Origin: CAZPRY01 sp964589175
GTDB taxonomy: Bacteria; Fidelibacterota; UBA2242
Direction: 5' to 3'
Assembly (NCBI GenBank): GCA_964589175.1
Contig: CAZPRY010000072.1
Location: forward strand, 1-14,628
Length of the DNA: 14,628 bases
The notes below the pieces were generated by a model. The model was not told the origin of the DNA. It ran no database searches and worked only from the letters and a program-made list of their open reading frames with translations. Shown here piece after piece: positions 14,602-14,628 of the stretch (the first letter of the stretch is position 1; each line of letters starts with the position of its first letter). A program made the position numbers and the translations under genes.

Positions 14602-14628
14602 GTAATTATCATTAACTTTACCATAAGA

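Overview
The window reads as a mid-GC bacterial chromosome segment in which a phage-defence/accessory block (1-7510) is joined, through a repeat-rich transition (7511-9943), to a housekeeping respiratory operon (9944-14501). The organism cannot be named from this sequence. Strong AGGAGG-type Shine-Dalgarno sites (before the genes starting at 8294 and 8907) argue against typical Bacteroidota. A RAYT transposase with REP-like palindromes, an Nqr cluster and small conserved hypotheticals would fit a lineage near the Bacteroidota/Calditrichota (FCB) part of the tree. That placement is a weak inference.

Region 1 (1-7510, + strand). A large SNF2/superfamily-2 helicase, cut by the window's left edge, is followed after 11 nt by a 1234-residue Eco57I/type IIG-like adenine-N6 DNA methyltransferase. 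The two are arranged like components of a restriction or DISARM-like defence locus. After 69 nt comes a translationally coupled pair (ATGA overlap): a DUF3800 protein, predicted to have an RNase H-like fold, and a 163-residue protein that resembles small BECR-type RNase-fold proteins. A clear intrinsic terminator closes the block. The methylase gene is a base-composition mosaic: its specificity-domain stretch is far more AT-rich than its core.

Region 2 (7511-9943). This part is mostly non-coding or mobile. It holds a degenerate 9-nt tandem repeat, a pair of 17-nt direct repeats exactly 42 nt apart and an imperfect hairpin. It also holds two minus-strand genes: a 153-residue conserved hypothetical and a full-length Y1/HUH REP-associated transposase. 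Three back-to-back hairpins lie just downstream of the transposase. Two copies of an approximately 120-bp composite palindromic element lie just upstream, each with three hairpins and a closing stem. About 700 bp then carries no gene but does carry GGGATGAC repeats, an AT-rich tract and an operator-like palindrome.

Region 3 (9944-14628, + strand). Five tightly packed genes encode NqrB, NqrC, NqrD, NqrE and a compact NqrF of the Na+-translocating NADH:quinone oxidoreductase family. The predicted electron path is NADH to FAD and 2Fe-2S in NqrF, then the intramembrane Fe-S site in NqrD/E, then covalent FMN in NqrC and NqrB. NqrA is not in its usual first position, and NqrB lacks the usual N-terminal extension. 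A 150-residue conserved hypothetical follows 16 nt after nqrF, so it probably belongs to the same transcript. No tRNA, rRNA or CRISPR array is visible.
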